44,123 nucleotides of DNA from Micrococcales bacterium (GTDB lineage Bacteria; Actinomycetota; Actinomycetes; Actinomycetales; Cellulomonadaceae). Position numbers and translations under genes: made by a program. Within the stretch, counting starts at the first letter, position 1. Every line of letters starts with the position of its first letter. The stretch spans positions 1-44,123 of the forward strand of contig WRET01000024.1 in the NCBI GenBank assembly GCA_009779195.1. Reading direction: 5' to 3'. Of this stretch, positions 8,662 to 19,116 are shown in pieces. The notes under the pieces are model-generated. The model did not search any database. It was given only the letters and a program-made list of their open reading frames with translations, and was not told the DNA's origin.

Positions 8662-8680
8662 GCGCCGCTTCGCATCACCG

Positions 8681-8712
8681 GCAGGTGCGTCGAGACTCTG
8701 GCACGCACCTGC
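8681..8712 (+). terminator. Hairpin after the DUF3039 gene
   Basis: GCAGGTGCGT (8681-8690) and ACGCACCTGC (8703-8712) form a perfect 10-bp stem with a 12-base loop, 20 bases after the stop codon. It has no T-tract, which is common for actinobacterial terminators. Confidence 0.5.
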
Positions 8713-8798
8713 TGGTCAGGTAACATCGGCCCAGGTGAACGCGCTGGCCGGCCGACGCCAGCGCGGTTCCCCGACGTTTCGAGGAGGAACCCGCAGCC

Positions 8799-9245
8799 AT
8801 GAGAACCATCCGTGTCCGTACCCTCGCCCTCGTCGGCGCTGCTCTTGTCGCCTCTGGCACCCTCGTCGCGTGCTCCGACAGCTCTGGCAAGTCCCACGAG
8901 GCGAGCGCCAAGCCCAGCCCTGCCGCCGTCGACCCCGGCGGCGACGGTATCGGCGCTGACGGTCGCGGTTCTGACCAGGAGGAATGGTGCGATGTCCTTC
9001 TCAACAGCAACTACGAGGACAATGCCGCCACTCTTGGCCCCGACGGTATCCGTGCAGAGCTCGAGCTGCTCAAGGCTGCCGCTCCGGACAGCCTCAAAGA
9101 GGATCTCCAGGTGCTGATCGACAACGTGGCTGACGAGTTCGACCCGAACTGGGAGTCGAAGGCCACACCGCGGTACCTGGAGGCCCTCGAAGCGATCTCC
9201 ACCGCGCACGGCGAGTGCGCGACCGCGAAGTTCGAAAAGGAGTGA
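8799..9245 (+). CDS. Small secreted lipoprotein of unknown function
   Basis: This 148-residue protein has a textbook lipoprotein signal: basic N-terminus (MRTIRVRT), hydrophobic core and the lipobox LVAC at about residues 22-25. It should therefore be anchored on the outer membrane face. A Ser/Lys/Pro/Gly-rich linker follows to about residue 60, then an acidic mostly helical domain with two cysteines (EEWCDVL and HGECATAK) that may form a disulfide. No known domain is recognised. The ATG is preceded by GAGGAGGAA, a strong ribosome-binding site. It converges on the DUF58 gene. Confidence 0.78.
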   Translation: MRTIRVRTLALVGAALVASGTLVACSDSSGKSHEASAKPSPAAVDPGGDGIGADGRGSDQEEWCDVLLNSNYEDNAATLGPDGIRAELELLKAAAPDSLKEDLQVLIDNVADEFDPNWESKATPRYLEALEAISTAHGECATAKFEKE

Positions 9246-9288
9246 GCCCGGTCACAGGCCGCGTTCGCCCAGCCCGCCACCTCGGTGG

Positions 9289-10623
9289 TCACAGCTTCCC
9301 GGCGGCTTTGAGGGCGAGGTAGCGGTCGGCGAGGGCAGGAGGCAGGTCGCCGGGGAGGGCTTCGACGACTTCGACGCCGCGGCGTCGAAGGGAGGTCTCG
9401 ACGGCGGCGTGGCCCAGGCCGGTGCGTTCGGCGGCGGCAGCCTCGTATGTCTCGACGGCGTCGCCCCGGGTGGTGCGCATGAGCTCGAGCTCGGGATCGG
9501 CGACGGCGGCGACGATGACCTGGTGGCGCTGGGCGAGCTGTGCGACGACGTCGAGCAGGCCCGCTTCGGCGGCGGCGGGGTCGATCGTGGTGAGCAGGAC
9601 CACCAGGGAACGTTGGGCCACACGGGCCTGGACCTGGGCGGCGACACCGGTCCAGTCGGTCTCCAGGAGGGTCGGCTCAACGGGGGCGAGCTGGTCGGCC
9701 ATGGTCGGCAGCAGCTCGGCGCGGGACGCTCCAGCGACCCGGGCGCGCACCGTGCGGTCGTAGGCGAGCACCTCGACCCGGTCACCAGCGCGGTCGGCGA
9801 GCACCCCCAGCAGCAGGGCGGCTTCGATCGACGCCTCCAGACGGGTGCCGTCGAGCACACGGGTGGCGCTGGTGCGGCCGGTGTCCACCACGATCATGAC
9901 CCGCCGGTCGCGTTCAGGACGCCAGGTGCGCACCACCACGTCGTTGCGCCGGGCGGTGGCACGCCAGTCGATGGAACGCACGTCGTCGCCGACGACGTAC
10001 TCGCGCAACGAGTCGAACTCTGTGCCTGACGAGCGCACCTGCACCGACGTGCGCCCGTCCATCTCCCGCAGCCGGGCAAGGCGCGAAGGCAGGTGGCGGC
10101 GGGAGACGAACGCGGGCAGCACCCGCAACCGCCCCCGCAGGGGGATACGTGCCTGCCGTGCGCCCAGGCCCAGCGGACCCACAGACCGGATCGCGACGAA
10201 CGGCACCACCAGGTCCCCGCGGCGTTTGGGCAGCAGCGCCAGCTGCCCGCGTGCGCCCTCACCACCGGCGGCTTTCATACGCAGGCGGGGGGTGGCCACA
10301 CCTTGGCGCGGCAGGCGTGCGTCGGCCGGGCGGCCGTCGTCGATCGCCGACGGGGGCCAGCCGTCGCGGACCACTGCCCGCAGGGTGCGGCGGCCCAGGT
10401 TGCGCAAGGTGAGGGTGGAGGTCGCCGGTTCGCCGAGCCGCACCGACCGTGGCACGTCCCGGCGCACCTCCACCTGCCGCGGCGAGGCGGCCAGGGCGAT
10501 ATCGAGCGCGACTGCCACGACGACGACCGCGGTCCACGCCAGGACGGTCAGGGACACCGGCCAGAGCACGGCCCACACAGCGCCCAGGGCGGTCAGCGCG
10601 ACCGCCCGCCAGGTGATGGCCAT
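9289..10623 (-). CDS. DUF58 domain-containing membrane protein
   Basis: A 444-residue protein with two N-terminal membrane helices (about residues 6-48), a beta-rich middle and the DUF58 signature near residues 205-245: EFDSLREYVVGDDVRSIDW, then RNDVVVRTW and MIVVDTG. The last opens a von Willebrand A-like region. DUF58 proteins are nearly always encoded next to MoxR ATPases, and the pair is thought to act as a chaperone or assembly module at the envelope. The gene lies seven bases after moxR with an AAGG ribosome-binding site, as the last gene of the five-gene operon starting at 14843. Confidence 0.88.
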   Translation of the reverse strand: MAITWRAVALTALGAVWAVLWPVSLTVLAWTAVVVVAVALDIALAASPRQVEVRRDVPRSVRLGEPATSTLTLRNLGRRTLRAVVRDGWPPSAIDDGRPADARLPRQGVATPRLRMKAAGGEGARGQLALLPKRRGDLVVPFVAIRSVGPLGLGARQARIPLRGRLRVLPAFVSRRHLPSRLARLREMDGRTSVQVRSSGTEFDSLREYVVGDDVRSIDWRATARRNDVVVRTWRPERDRRVMIVVDTGRTSATRVLDGTRLEASIEAALLLGVLADRAGDRVEVLAYDRTVRARVAGASRAELLPTMADQLAPVEPTLLETDWTGVAAQVQARVAQRSLVVLLTTIDPAAAEAGLLDVVAQLAQRHQVIVAAVADPELELMRTTRGDAVETYEAAAAERTGLGHAAVETSLRRRGVEVVEALPGDLPPALADRYLALKAAGKL

Positions 10624-10630
10624 GGTGGCC

Positions 10631-11907
<1,277 letters not shown>

Positions 11908-11911
<4 letters not shown>

Positions 11912-13101
11912 GGGTGGTGCACCTCGCTCTCTAGGCGGTCAAGCTCTTGGGCCAGCGATACCAGGCCCCGGTCGTCAACAGGTGGGAGCCCGTACAGCAG
12001 GGCTTCCACAGAAAGTGGTGGTCGTTGGCTGGCGCGGGCCACAGCGTCGACCATCTCGGTGGGCCCTGCCGACCGGGGCAGCCCCAGCCGCACGCCCAGG
12101 CGCCGTGCGGTCCCGGCTCGCAGGGCAGCGGCGGCCCGCCCCCGGGCACCCATCTTGCGGTACAGCCGGGCCCGTCCGCGGCTGGCCTCAGCAGCGGGCA
12201 CGACCACAGGCAGCGGTTCGGTGACCACCGGACCCAGACGCCGCCCGCGCCACAGCGCCGCGACGAAGAGCAGCACCAGCGCCTGCAGGCCGACCATCGG
12301 CAGCCATGGTGGCAGCACGTCGTACAGCCCGAGCTCGGCGTTCGTGGTCTGGTTCGACGAGGGCTTCGCCACGTACCAGACCAGGTGCTTGTGACGCCCC
12401 AACGCCCGCAGGGCCAACGCTGCGTTGCCTTCGTGGGCCAGGCTGGAGTTGACCACGGTCTCCCCGCCAGCCATGACCGCGGTCCGCCTGCCGTTGCTCT
12501 CGAGCGTCAGGTAAGTGCCCGCGCCGGTCCAGCCGTACGGCGAGCGTTCGGGGAAACACGTGGTCGCCTCGACGTCGTCGTCAGCCCGGACCAGGTAGAC
12601 GGCGGTGATCGTGCCAGCAGCCTGGGCGTCGGGGTCGGCGCACGACGCTGAGCGCTTCTCGGTGGAAAAGCTCCCGCTGGAGGCGTGCACCCCGGGGACC
12701 AGGTTCGACAGGGTCCAGCCCACGTCCACCGCCACCAGGTCGGCTGTGGTCTGCGACAGGCGCCGGGCCTCGGGCGGGTCCAACCGGTCGCCGACCACTG
12801 CCAGGGTGTCACCAGCGTGGGCTTTCTCCAGCGCCTCGGACGCCGAGTGCACCACGGTGATACGCACCCCGTGGCGCTCCAGGATCCGCCCGAGCGCCTG
12901 GGACCCGTTGGCACTGGGGTTGTCCAGGGCGTAGGGGTCGCCCGAATTTGCTGGCTGGGGCAAGATCATGATGACCGCGCCGACCAGCACGATGGCACCC
13001 ATCACCACCCATGGCCGCCAGCGCCGCCAGCGGGCGCGGGTCCGGCTCTTGGCGGACGTCCCGTCGCCGACCATCGTCGCAGGTGCGTAGGTCGCGCTCA
13101 C
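11908..13101 (-). CDS. DUF4350 domain-containing membrane protein
   Basis: This 397-residue protein has a basic N-terminus and one membrane helix (WVVMGAIVLVGAVIMIL, about 31-47). An extracytoplasmic DUF4350-type domain follows, with PYALDNPSANGSQALGRIL and GDTLAVVGDRLD, reminiscent of the GldG/IftA-like fold. A second helix (MVGLQALVLLFVAALWRG, about 267-284) and a cytoplasmic tail follow. The GTG start directly abuts the DUF4129 stop, and the 3' end overlaps moxR by four bases. Its role is unknown, but it is a regular partner of MoxR and DUF58 in actinobacteria. Confidence 0.83.
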
Positions 13102-13737
13102 TCACACCACCTCGGCGATGCGGGCCGGACGGGCCTGGCGGACCCGGCGCTCCAGGTCGCGCATCCGGGCCTCGTCGTCGACGCTGGCCTGCCGGCGCCC
13201 GTAGACGAGCGCGTCGAAGGTGTTCGCCGCCCCTGCGAGCTCGTCGGCCAGGTCGGCCAACCGCACCCCGGCGGCGTCGGCCGCCTCGTCGGCGGTGCGG
13301 CCAGGGCGTTCGTCGATGAGGGTGCGTTCTTCCATCCCGCGCACCAGAGCCCTGAACCACTCCGCGGTGGCCAGTGTCAGGTCGCCGGCCCCGGCAGCGG
13401 CCAGCGCTGCGGCGCGGATCTGCTCGGCGGTGCGCGAGTCGTCGAGGAGGGCGTCACCGGCCGGGCGGCGTGCCGCCCGTGACAGACGGACCGGTCCGGC
13501 CACCACGAACGACACGGCGACCACCGCAGCGATGATCACCAGCACGATGAGCAACGGACCCGGTCCTGGTGCGGCCGGGACGTTGCCGAGCTGGTCGAGC
13601 TGGTCGAGGATCCACCTCAGGAGCCGTTCGGCAAGTGTGGGGCCGGTGTGGTACTCGCCTTTCGACAGCTCGTCGGTGGCCCACTGCCGGGCCGTGTCAG
13701 CGTCGGGTTCGACTGGTGGTTCGCCGAAGAAGATCAC
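13102..13737 (-). CDS. DUF4129 domain-containing membrane protein
   Basis: A 211-residue protein with an N-terminal extracytoplasmic segment and one membrane helix (LLIVLVIIAAVVAVSFVVAG, about 62-81). The cytoplasmic DUF4129 part includes LATAEWFRALVRGMEERTLI, RPGRTADEAA and FDALVYGRR. DUF4129 sequences resemble C-terminal parts of transglutaminase-like membrane proteins, but here the domain stands alone. The GTG start overlaps the upstream gene by four bases and the next gene begins directly after the stop. The function is unknown. Context suggests one envelope-associated complex with MoxR, DUF58 and DUF4350. Confidence 0.82.
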   Translation of the reverse strand: MIFFGEPPVEPDADTARQWATDELSKGEYHTGPTLAERLLRWILDQLDQLGNVPAAPGPGPLLIVLVIIAAVVAVSFVVAGPVRLSRAARRPAGDALLDDSRTAEQIRAAALAAAGAGDLTLATAEWFRALVRGMEERTLIDERPGRTADEAADAAGVRLADLADELAGAANTFDALVYGRRQASVDDEARMRDLERRVRQARPARIAEVV

Positions 13738-14843
13738 AGTTCGCCGACCTCCGCAGCACGGGCGAGCTCGAGGTCCAGCCCTTCACGACGCATACGCACG
13801 TCGATGTACAGCAAGGCGACGATCACCGCCTCGAACGCGATGGTGATCGTGTAGCTGAGCACGGTGTTGACGGCTGTGACCAGCAAGGTCGCCCACGTGA
13901 TATCTGCCACGGCCACGATGGCGCCCACGATCGCCAGGGGGACCGACACCACCGACGTCAAGACCATCAGCATGACCACGACGAGCGCGTAGATCCCGAG
14001 CAGCCGCCAGAACGACCTGTAGGTCAGTTTCCAGCTCCGGGCGATCGTCGCCCAGAACCCCTTGCCTTCGAGCATGAGCGCAGCCGGCACGAGCAAGGTG
14101 CGCACAGTCAGCCACACCGACCCGGCCACGAGCGCCAGCCCTCCGACCACCGCCAGCAGGACCGCGACGACGGCCCCCCCGGTGCCCAGAGAGGCCAACA
14201 GCACGACGAGCGCCAAGAAGAGCACGCTGATGATCACGGTGCCGGCCGAGACGAGGAGCGAAAACCCCAGGACGGCCCAGATCCGCGTGGAGTGCACGAC
14301 CTCGCTCACGCTGACCTTCTGGCCCAAGACGGCCTTGCTCACCGCGAGGATGAGCAGCCCGTTGAGCAGGGGCGTGGCGATGGACAAGAACGGCGCGGTG
14401 GAGTACTGGGACACCATCATCAGCGCGAGGGCGTCAGAGTCGTCGGTGGCCATGCCCAGGGCCCTGCGCAGCTCGGGCATGAAGAAGCCCGACAGGTACG
14501 TCGTCAGCAAGGTCGCCACAGTGACGCACACGGTGATGACCACTGCGGTCAGCCCGAAAGTCACCTTGGGGTTGAACCGCACCGCCTTCATGGCGCCGTC
14601 GAGGATCTCGCCCAGCCCCAGCGGACGCAGCGCGATGATGCCCGGCTGCAAGGTGGGCGGTCGCCAGGCCCCGGGTGCCACCACCGGGCCGGGAGAGGTT
14701 TTCGAACCGTAGGCCGCCGTGGGCTCAGGTGCCGGGGGGATCACCGACGGCGTGTCGTCGGCTGGTGCGCCGTTCGGGCTCGCCCAGGCGGCTGGGGGAG
14801 AGGGGTTTCCCCAGCCAGGGTCACGGTCTAAAGGTTGGCTCAT
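13734..14843 (-). CDS. Polytopic membrane protein (glycerophosphoryl diester phosphodiesterase membrane-domain type)
   Basis: A 369-residue membrane protein. About 85 N-terminal residues are Pro/Ala-rich and cytoplasmic, followed by PLGLGEILDGAMKAVRFNP and then about six hydrophobic segments. This architecture matches actinobacterial proteins annotated with the membrane domain of glycerophosphoryl diester phosphodiesterase, but the catalytic phosphodiesterase domain is absent. I chose ATG 14843 (MSQPLDRD). The frame is open further to 15233, but that would overlap the divergent mtrA gene and looks non-coding. It is the first gene of the operon ending in DUF58. Confidence 0.75.
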   Translation of the reverse strand: MSQPLDRDPGWGNPSPPAAWASPNGAPADDTPSVIPPAPEPTAAYGSKTSPGPVVAPGAWRPPTLQPGIIALRPLGLGEILDGAMKAVRFNPKVTFGLTAVVITVCVTVATLLTTYLSGFFMPELRRALGMATDDSDALALMMVSQYSTAPFLSIATPLLNGLLILAVSKAVLGQKVSVSEVVHSTRIWAVLGFSLLVSAGTVIISVLFLALVVLLASLGTGGAVVAVLLAVVGGLALVAGSVWLTVRTLLVPAALMLEGKGFWATIARSWKLTYRSFWRLLGIYALVVVMLMVLTSVVSVPLAIVGAIVAVADITWATLLVTAVNTVLSYTITIAFEAVIVALLYIDVRMRREGLDLELARAAEVGEL

Positions 14844-14874
14844 CAGGTCGAACAGTCGTAGAAGGTGCGTCGGG

Positions 14875-14891
14875 CCGGGGTGGTACCCCGG
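14875..14891. repeat. Short inverted repeat in the mtrA divergent promoter region
   Basis: CCGGGG-TGGTA-CCCCGG is a perfect 6-bp inverted repeat with a 5-base spacer, between the divergent moxR-type operon and mtrA. It could be a regulator site. No function can be assigned from sequence. Confidence 0.35.
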
Positions 14892-14917
14892 TTCATCGTG
14901 CCATGTCCTGGCCGTCG

Positions 14918-14945
14918 TTGGGTGTTTGGTAGGCGGGGCTAGACC
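14918..14945 (+). promoter_or_regulatory. Candidate mtrA promoter
   Basis: TTGGGT (14918-14923) and TAGACC (14940-14945) are separated by 16 bases and would give a leader of about 20 bases before mtrA. The -10 match is weak, so confidence is low. Confidence 0.28.
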
Positions 14946-14970
14946 TGCGTTGGGCCGCGAAGATGCAAGA

Positions 14971-15654
14971 ATGCAGGTCATGAAGGGCCGTGTGCTTGTG
15001 GTGGACGACGATACCGCGCTGGCGGAGATGGTCGGGATCGTCCTGCGTAACGAAGGGTTCGAGCCGTCGTTCTGCGGTGACGGTGACGAGGCGCTGGGGA
15101 TGTTCCGGCAGACCGCGCCAGACTTGGTGCTGCTGGACCTCATGCTCCCCGGCAAGGACGGCACCGAGGTGTGCCGGGCGATCCGTGCCGAGTCCGGTGT
15201 GCCTATCGTCATGCTCACCGCCAAGTCCGACACCGTCGACGTGGTGCTCGGGCTCGAGTCTGGTGCCGACGACTACATCTCCAAACCGTTCAAGCCCAAA
15301 GAGCTGGTCGCCCGGGTCCGCGCCCGGCTGCGCCGTCTGGAAGACCCGGCGCCCGAGCACCTGCGGATCAAAGACGTGTCGATCGACGTGCCCGGCCACC
15401 GGGTGACCCGTGCCGGGGTCCCGGTCTCTTTGACCCCGCTGGAGTTCGACCTGCTCGTGGCGCTGGCGCGCAAACCGTGGCAGGTGTTCGCCCGCGAGAC
15501 ACTGCTCGAGGTGGTGTGGGGGTACCGGCACGCTGCTGACACGCGTCTGGTCAACGTGCACGTCCAACGTTTGCGCTCGAAGATCGAGACCGACCCTGAG
15601 AACCCGGAGATCATCGTCACGGTCCGCGGGGTCGGGTACCGCGCAGGCACGTGA
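14971..15654 (+). CDS. mtrA: Two-component response regulator MtrA
   Basis: This 227-residue OmpR/PhoB-type regulator controls envelope and cell-division genes in actinobacteria. The receiver domain (about 4-120) has the acidic pair in VLVVDDD, the phosphorylated aspartate in LVLLDLMLPGKDG, the conserved threonine in IVMLTAKS and the lysine in YISKPFKPKEL. A winged-helix DNA-binding domain follows (LTPLEFDLLVALARKPWQVF and NVHVQRLRSKIE). The start is ATG 14971 or the in-frame ATG 14980. I used the first. It overlaps mtrB by GTGA, so the kinase and regulator are coupled. Confidence 0.94.
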   Translation: MQVMKGRVLVVDDDTALAEMVGIVLRNEGFEPSFCGDGDEALGMFRQTAPDLVLLDLMLPGKDGTEVCRAIRAESGVPIVMLTAKSDTVDVVLGLESGADDYISKPFKPKELVARVRARLRRLEDPAPEHLRIKDVSIDVPGHRVTRAGVPVSLTPLEFDLLVALARKPWQVFARETLLEVVWGYRHAADTRLVNVHVQRLRSKIETDPENPEIIVTVRGVGYRAGT

Positions 15655-17411
15655 GTGACCCTGACGTCCCGGTTGGTGCCCCGTCCGACGACGTCGTGCC
15701 CCGTGTGACGTTGGGTGCCCGGGTGCGACGCTGGGCGTGCGTGCGGCATTCCCCGGCGTTCGCGCGGCGGTGGGCGGCCAGTGTCGTACGGCTGTGGCGC
15801 ACGTCGTTGCGGGTGCGGGTGCTGACCATGACGCTCGTCGGAGGGTTGCTGGCGGTCAGCGCCCTGGGCGGGTTCGTCGCCGTGCGCACCCGCGACGGGC
15901 TGTACGAAGCCCGGGTGGACCAGGTCCTGGCCGAGTCCGCCCGGTCGACCGCACGGGTGCAGTCGACGTTCGACTCGTCGACTGCCACGACGGCTGCCGA
16001 GGTCCAGCAGCTGCTCTACGACGTGGCCACCGAGCAGTCCGCGGCCAGCACCCAGCAGCGCCAGGTGGTGATCTTGCGCGACGCGGACGACAACGTGCTC
16101 GGTCCGCTGGTGGTCGCCTCCGACGTGTCTGTCGTCGCCGCGGTCGGCGACCAGCTGCGCGAGGCTGTGGCTGCAGGTGGCCAGCACTGGCAGTCGGTGG
16201 CGCTGCCGTCGGGGGACTCCACCGAGCCAGGGGTGGTCGTCGGGCAGGCCGCGACGGTGCCAGGTGTGGGGGAGTACCAGGTGTTCTTCGTCTACAGCCT
16301 CCAGCCAGAGCAGGACCGGCTGGACTTCCTGCTGCGCACCCTGGGGGTCGCGGCGGTGGCGCTCGGCGCGTTGCTGGCAGCCATGGCGTACGTGGTCACC
16401 CGCCAGACGGTCCGGCCTGTCGTGGCGGCCTCGCAGGTCGCGGCGCGGTTCGCCGAAGGGCACCTGGACGAGCGCATGGTCGTCCACGGGGAGGACGAGA
16501 TGGCCACCTTGGCCCGGACGTTCAACGCCATGGCCGCGAACATGTCCGAGCAGATCGCCCGGATGGAAGAGCTGTCCACCCTCCAGCGCCGGTTCGTCTC
16601 GGATGTCTCCCACGAGCTGCGCACCCCGCTGACCACTGTGCGTATGGCCGCTGAGGTGATCGGCGACGCGTCGCACTCCTTCGAGCCGACGTTGCGGCGT
16701 TCGGCCGAGCTCATGGTCGACCAGCTCGACCGGTTCGAGGACATGCTCGCCGACCTGCTGGAGATCAGCCGCTTCGACGCAGGTGCGGCCACGCTCGACG
16801 CCCAGAACGCCGACGTCGTCGTGGTCGTGCGCGACGTGGTGGAGACGATCGAGCCTCTGGCCGAGCGCAAAGGCTCACGGCTGGTCGTGTGGTTGCCCGG
16901 CGAACCGGTGCTGGCCGATATCGACCCGCGCCGTGTGGCCCGTATCGTGCGCAACCTCATGGTCAACGCCGTCGAGCACGCTGAGGGGACGGTGGTCCAG
17001 CTCGATATGGCCGCCGACGCCCAGGCAGTGGCTGTGCGGGTGCGCGACCGGGGGGTCGGGATGGACGCTGACCAGGTCGAGCACGTCTTCGACCGGTTCT
17101 GGCGTGCCGACCCAGCCCGCGCCCGCACCACCGGCGGCACAGGGCTGGGCCTGGCGATCTCCGCCGAAGACGCCCGGCTGCACGGTGGACGCCTGGAAGC
17201 CTGGGGCCGTCCTGGGCACGGCGCGTCGTTCCGCCTGACCTTGCCGTTGCGCGCCGGGACGGTGCCCAAGAGCTCGCCGTTGCCGCTGGTGCCCGCAGGC
17301 CACGAACCGGTGCGCCGGGCCAGACCCCACGACGCGGCGGCCATGCCACCCCTGGACCCGGAGACCGGCTCCCTGCCGGTCGTCCCCGACCCAGCGGAGG
17401 CGGACCGGTGA
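15651..17411 (+). CDS. mtrB: Sensor histidine kinase MtrB
   Basis: This 586-residue membrane kinase phosphorylates MtrA. A first membrane helix (MTLVGGLLAVSALGGFVAV, about 60-78) and a second (about 225-245) bracket an extracellular sensor region. HAMP follows (RPVVAASQVAARFAEGHL), then the dimerisation/phosphoacceptor helix FVSDVSHELRTPLTTVRM with the catalytic histidine. The ATPase domain has NLMVNAVEHA (N box), DRGVGMD (G1) and GGTGLGLAI (G2). The C-terminal 60 residues are a Pro/Ala-rich tail. The gene sits between mtrA and lpqB with 4-base overlaps on both sides, the conserved actinobacterial arrangement. Confidence 0.94.
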   Translation: MSDPDVPVGAPSDDVVPRVTLGARVRRWACVRHSPAFARRWAASVVRLWRTSLRVRVLTMTLVGGLLAVSALGGFVAVRTRDGLYEARVDQVLAESARSTARVQSTFDSSTATTAAEVQQLLYDVATEQSAASTQQRQVVILRDADDNVLGPLVVASDVSVVAAVGDQLREAVAAGGQHWQSVALPSGDSTEPGVVVGQAATVPGVGEYQVFFVYSLQPEQDRLDFLLRTLGVAAVALGALLAAMAYVVTRQTVRPVVAASQVAARFAEGHLDERMVVHGEDEMATLARTFNAMAANMSEQIARMEELSTLQRRFVSDVSHELRTPLTTVRMAAEVIGDASHSFEPTLRRSAELMVDQLDRFEDMLADLLEISRFDAGAATLDAQNADVVVVVRDVVETIEPLAERKGSRLVVWLPGEPVLADIDPRRVARIVRNLMVNAVEHAEGTVVQLDMAADAQAVAVRVRDRGVGMDADQVEHVFDRFWRADPARARTTGGTGLGLAISAEDARLHGGRLEAWGRPGHGASFRLTLPLRAGTVPKSSPLPLVPAGHEPVRRARPHDAAAMPPLDPETGSLPVVPDPAEADR

Positions 17412-19039
17412 GGCGTTGGTTGCCAGCGGTGCTGGTCGTGGGTCTGCTCGCAGGCTGTGCTATCCCCTCGTCGGGGCCGGTGCGGGCCAGTGACACGCGG
17501 GTCGACGAGATGGCGGGCGCTGTCACCGTCCCCCAAGGACCGCGCCCGGGGGCCGGGCCCAGCACTGTGGTGGAAGGGTTCTTGGCCGCAGGAGAAGCCG
17601 GGCTGACCGGAGACTTCGCCGTCGCCCGCCAGTTCCTCGACCCCGTTGGCTCCAAGTCGTGGAGACCGCTGGCGGGCGCGACGGTGACCAGCGCCACCAC
17701 GCTGGAACGGACCACAGACCACCAGGTGGTCGCCAAGGTCACCGTCGTCGGTCAGGTCGACAGCCACGGCGTGTTCACCGAACGGTCGGGCGAACCAGAC
17801 ACCGTGCTGTTCGACCTGGTCAAAGTCGGTGGTGAGTGGCGGATCACCGACCCGCCACCAGGGCTCGTGGTCACCGAGCGGGTTTTCGAGCAGCAGTACC
17901 GGCGCACCCCGGTCTACTTCTTGACCCCCGACCACACGCAGGTCGTGCCAGACGTGCGTTTCTTCCCGGCCCGCAACCTGGCATCCTCCGTGGTCGCAGC
18001 GCTGCTGGCTGGTCCCTCGCCGTGGCTGCGCGGTGCTGTGGTCTCAGCAGTCCCCGACGGGGTGCGCCTCGCCCCGCAGGGGGTGCTCATCGGTGACGGG
18101 GGTGTGGCACAGGTGTTCCTCGAACCAGCCAGCACCGTGCGGTCCGCACCTGGGCTCGACCTCATGGTCGAGCAGATCACCAGGTCGTTGGACATCGGGC
18201 AGGTCCGCTCGGTGCAGGTGCGTGCAGGGTCCGACCCGGCGCTGGCCGGCAGCGACGGCGCTCTGGGCCCCCGCGAGCCCAAGGCGCCGGTGCTGGTCGT
18301 CGACGACGAGCTCTTCTCGTACCGCCCAGACCTGGTCCGCGTCGACGGTGTCGGTTCGTTGGCTGGTCTGCACTCGCTGGCCGTCAGCGACGACCAGGAC
18401 CTGGTCGTGGCCCTGTCCGGCACCGACGACATGGTTGCTGTGCCCCGGGGGACCGCCCCGCCACGCACGCTGCTCACCGAGCCTGACCTGGTGCGCCCGT
18501 CCGCCGACCGGTACGGCCTGGCGTGGACCGCCCCGGGTGTGGTCGGCGGTGGGGTGTACGCCGTGGACGACACGACCGCCGTCGTGCTGCACGCACCGTG
18601 GCTCGATGGCCGCACGGTGCACGCCCTGCGGGTCTCAGGTGAGGGGAGCAGGCTCGTCGTGGCGTCCAGCGGTCCGGACGGGCTGGTCGTGCAGGTGTGC
18701 GGGATCGTCCGCGACGCTGGCATGGTGCCGTTGTCGTTGACCGCTCCTGTGCAGGTCGGACCAGCGGTCACCGTGGCCGACCAAATCGTGTGGTCCGACC
18801 CGCAGACTGTGGTGGTCATGGGCCGCGCCGACGACGTCACGACGCTCACCCGGGTCCCGGTGTCCGGGGTCTCTGAGGTCCTCGCTCCGGTGCCTGACGC
18901 GCTCGTCGTCGCAGCCGACGGCGTAGGTGCCAGCCTCGTGGTCGCCACCGCCAAAGGTGCCCTGCTGCGCCACGACGGCAGCACCTGGGTCTGGGTCGGC
19001 CCCGACGAGAAGGTGCGCGACCCTGCTTACCCCGGTTGA
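17408..19039 (+). CDS. lpqB: Lipoprotein LpqB, MtrAB accessory protein
   Basis: A 543-residue lipoprotein with signal VLVVGLLAGC (lipobox LAGC) and a mature start AIPSSGPVR, the typical LpqB opening. A GerMN-type domain follows (about residues 180-280, including RRTPVYFLTPDHTQVVPDVR), then a C-terminal beta-propeller-like region. LpqB interacts with MtrB and tunes its signalling at the cell surface in mycobacteria, a role inferred here from family and synteny. The GTG start overlaps the mtrB stop. Downstream comes lepA, 77 bases away, rather than the comF-like gene often found after lpqB. Confidence 0.92.
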   Translation: MRRWLPAVLVVGLLAGCAIPSSGPVRASDTRVDEMAGAVTVPQGPRPGAGPSTVVEGFLAAGEAGLTGDFAVARQFLDPVGSKSWRPLAGATVTSATTLERTTDHQVVAKVTVVGQVDSHGVFTERSGEPDTVLFDLVKVGGEWRITDPPPGLVVTERVFEQQYRRTPVYFLTPDHTQVVPDVRFFPARNLASSVVAALLAGPSPWLRGAVVSAVPDGVRLAPQGVLIGDGGVAQVFLEPASTVRSAPGLDLMVEQITRSLDIGQVRSVQVRAGSDPALAGSDGALGPREPKAPVLVVDDELFSYRPDLVRVDGVGSLAGLHSLAVSDDQDLVVALSGTDDMVAVPRGTAPPRTLLTEPDLVRPSADRYGLAWTAPGVVGGGVYAVDDTTAVVLHAPWLDGRTVHALRVSGEGSRLVVASSGPDGLVVQVCGIVRDAGMVPLSLTAPVQVGPAVTVADQIVWSDPQTVVVMGRADDVTTLTRVPVSGVSEVLAPVPDALVVAADGVGASLVVATAKGALLRHDGSTWVWVGPDEKVRDPAYPG

Positions 19040-19116
19040 AGCGCGTGGGTTCGAGGCAAGGGGGCTAGTCGTGGGAACATAGGTGCCGACCCGTCGCCCC
19101 ATGGAGCCTGAACCCG

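Noticed and set aside
9278..9290. Possible terminator between the lipoprotein and DUF58 genes (CCACC-TC-GGTGG)
   Set aside because: Only five pairs with a two-base loop, which is sterically poor.
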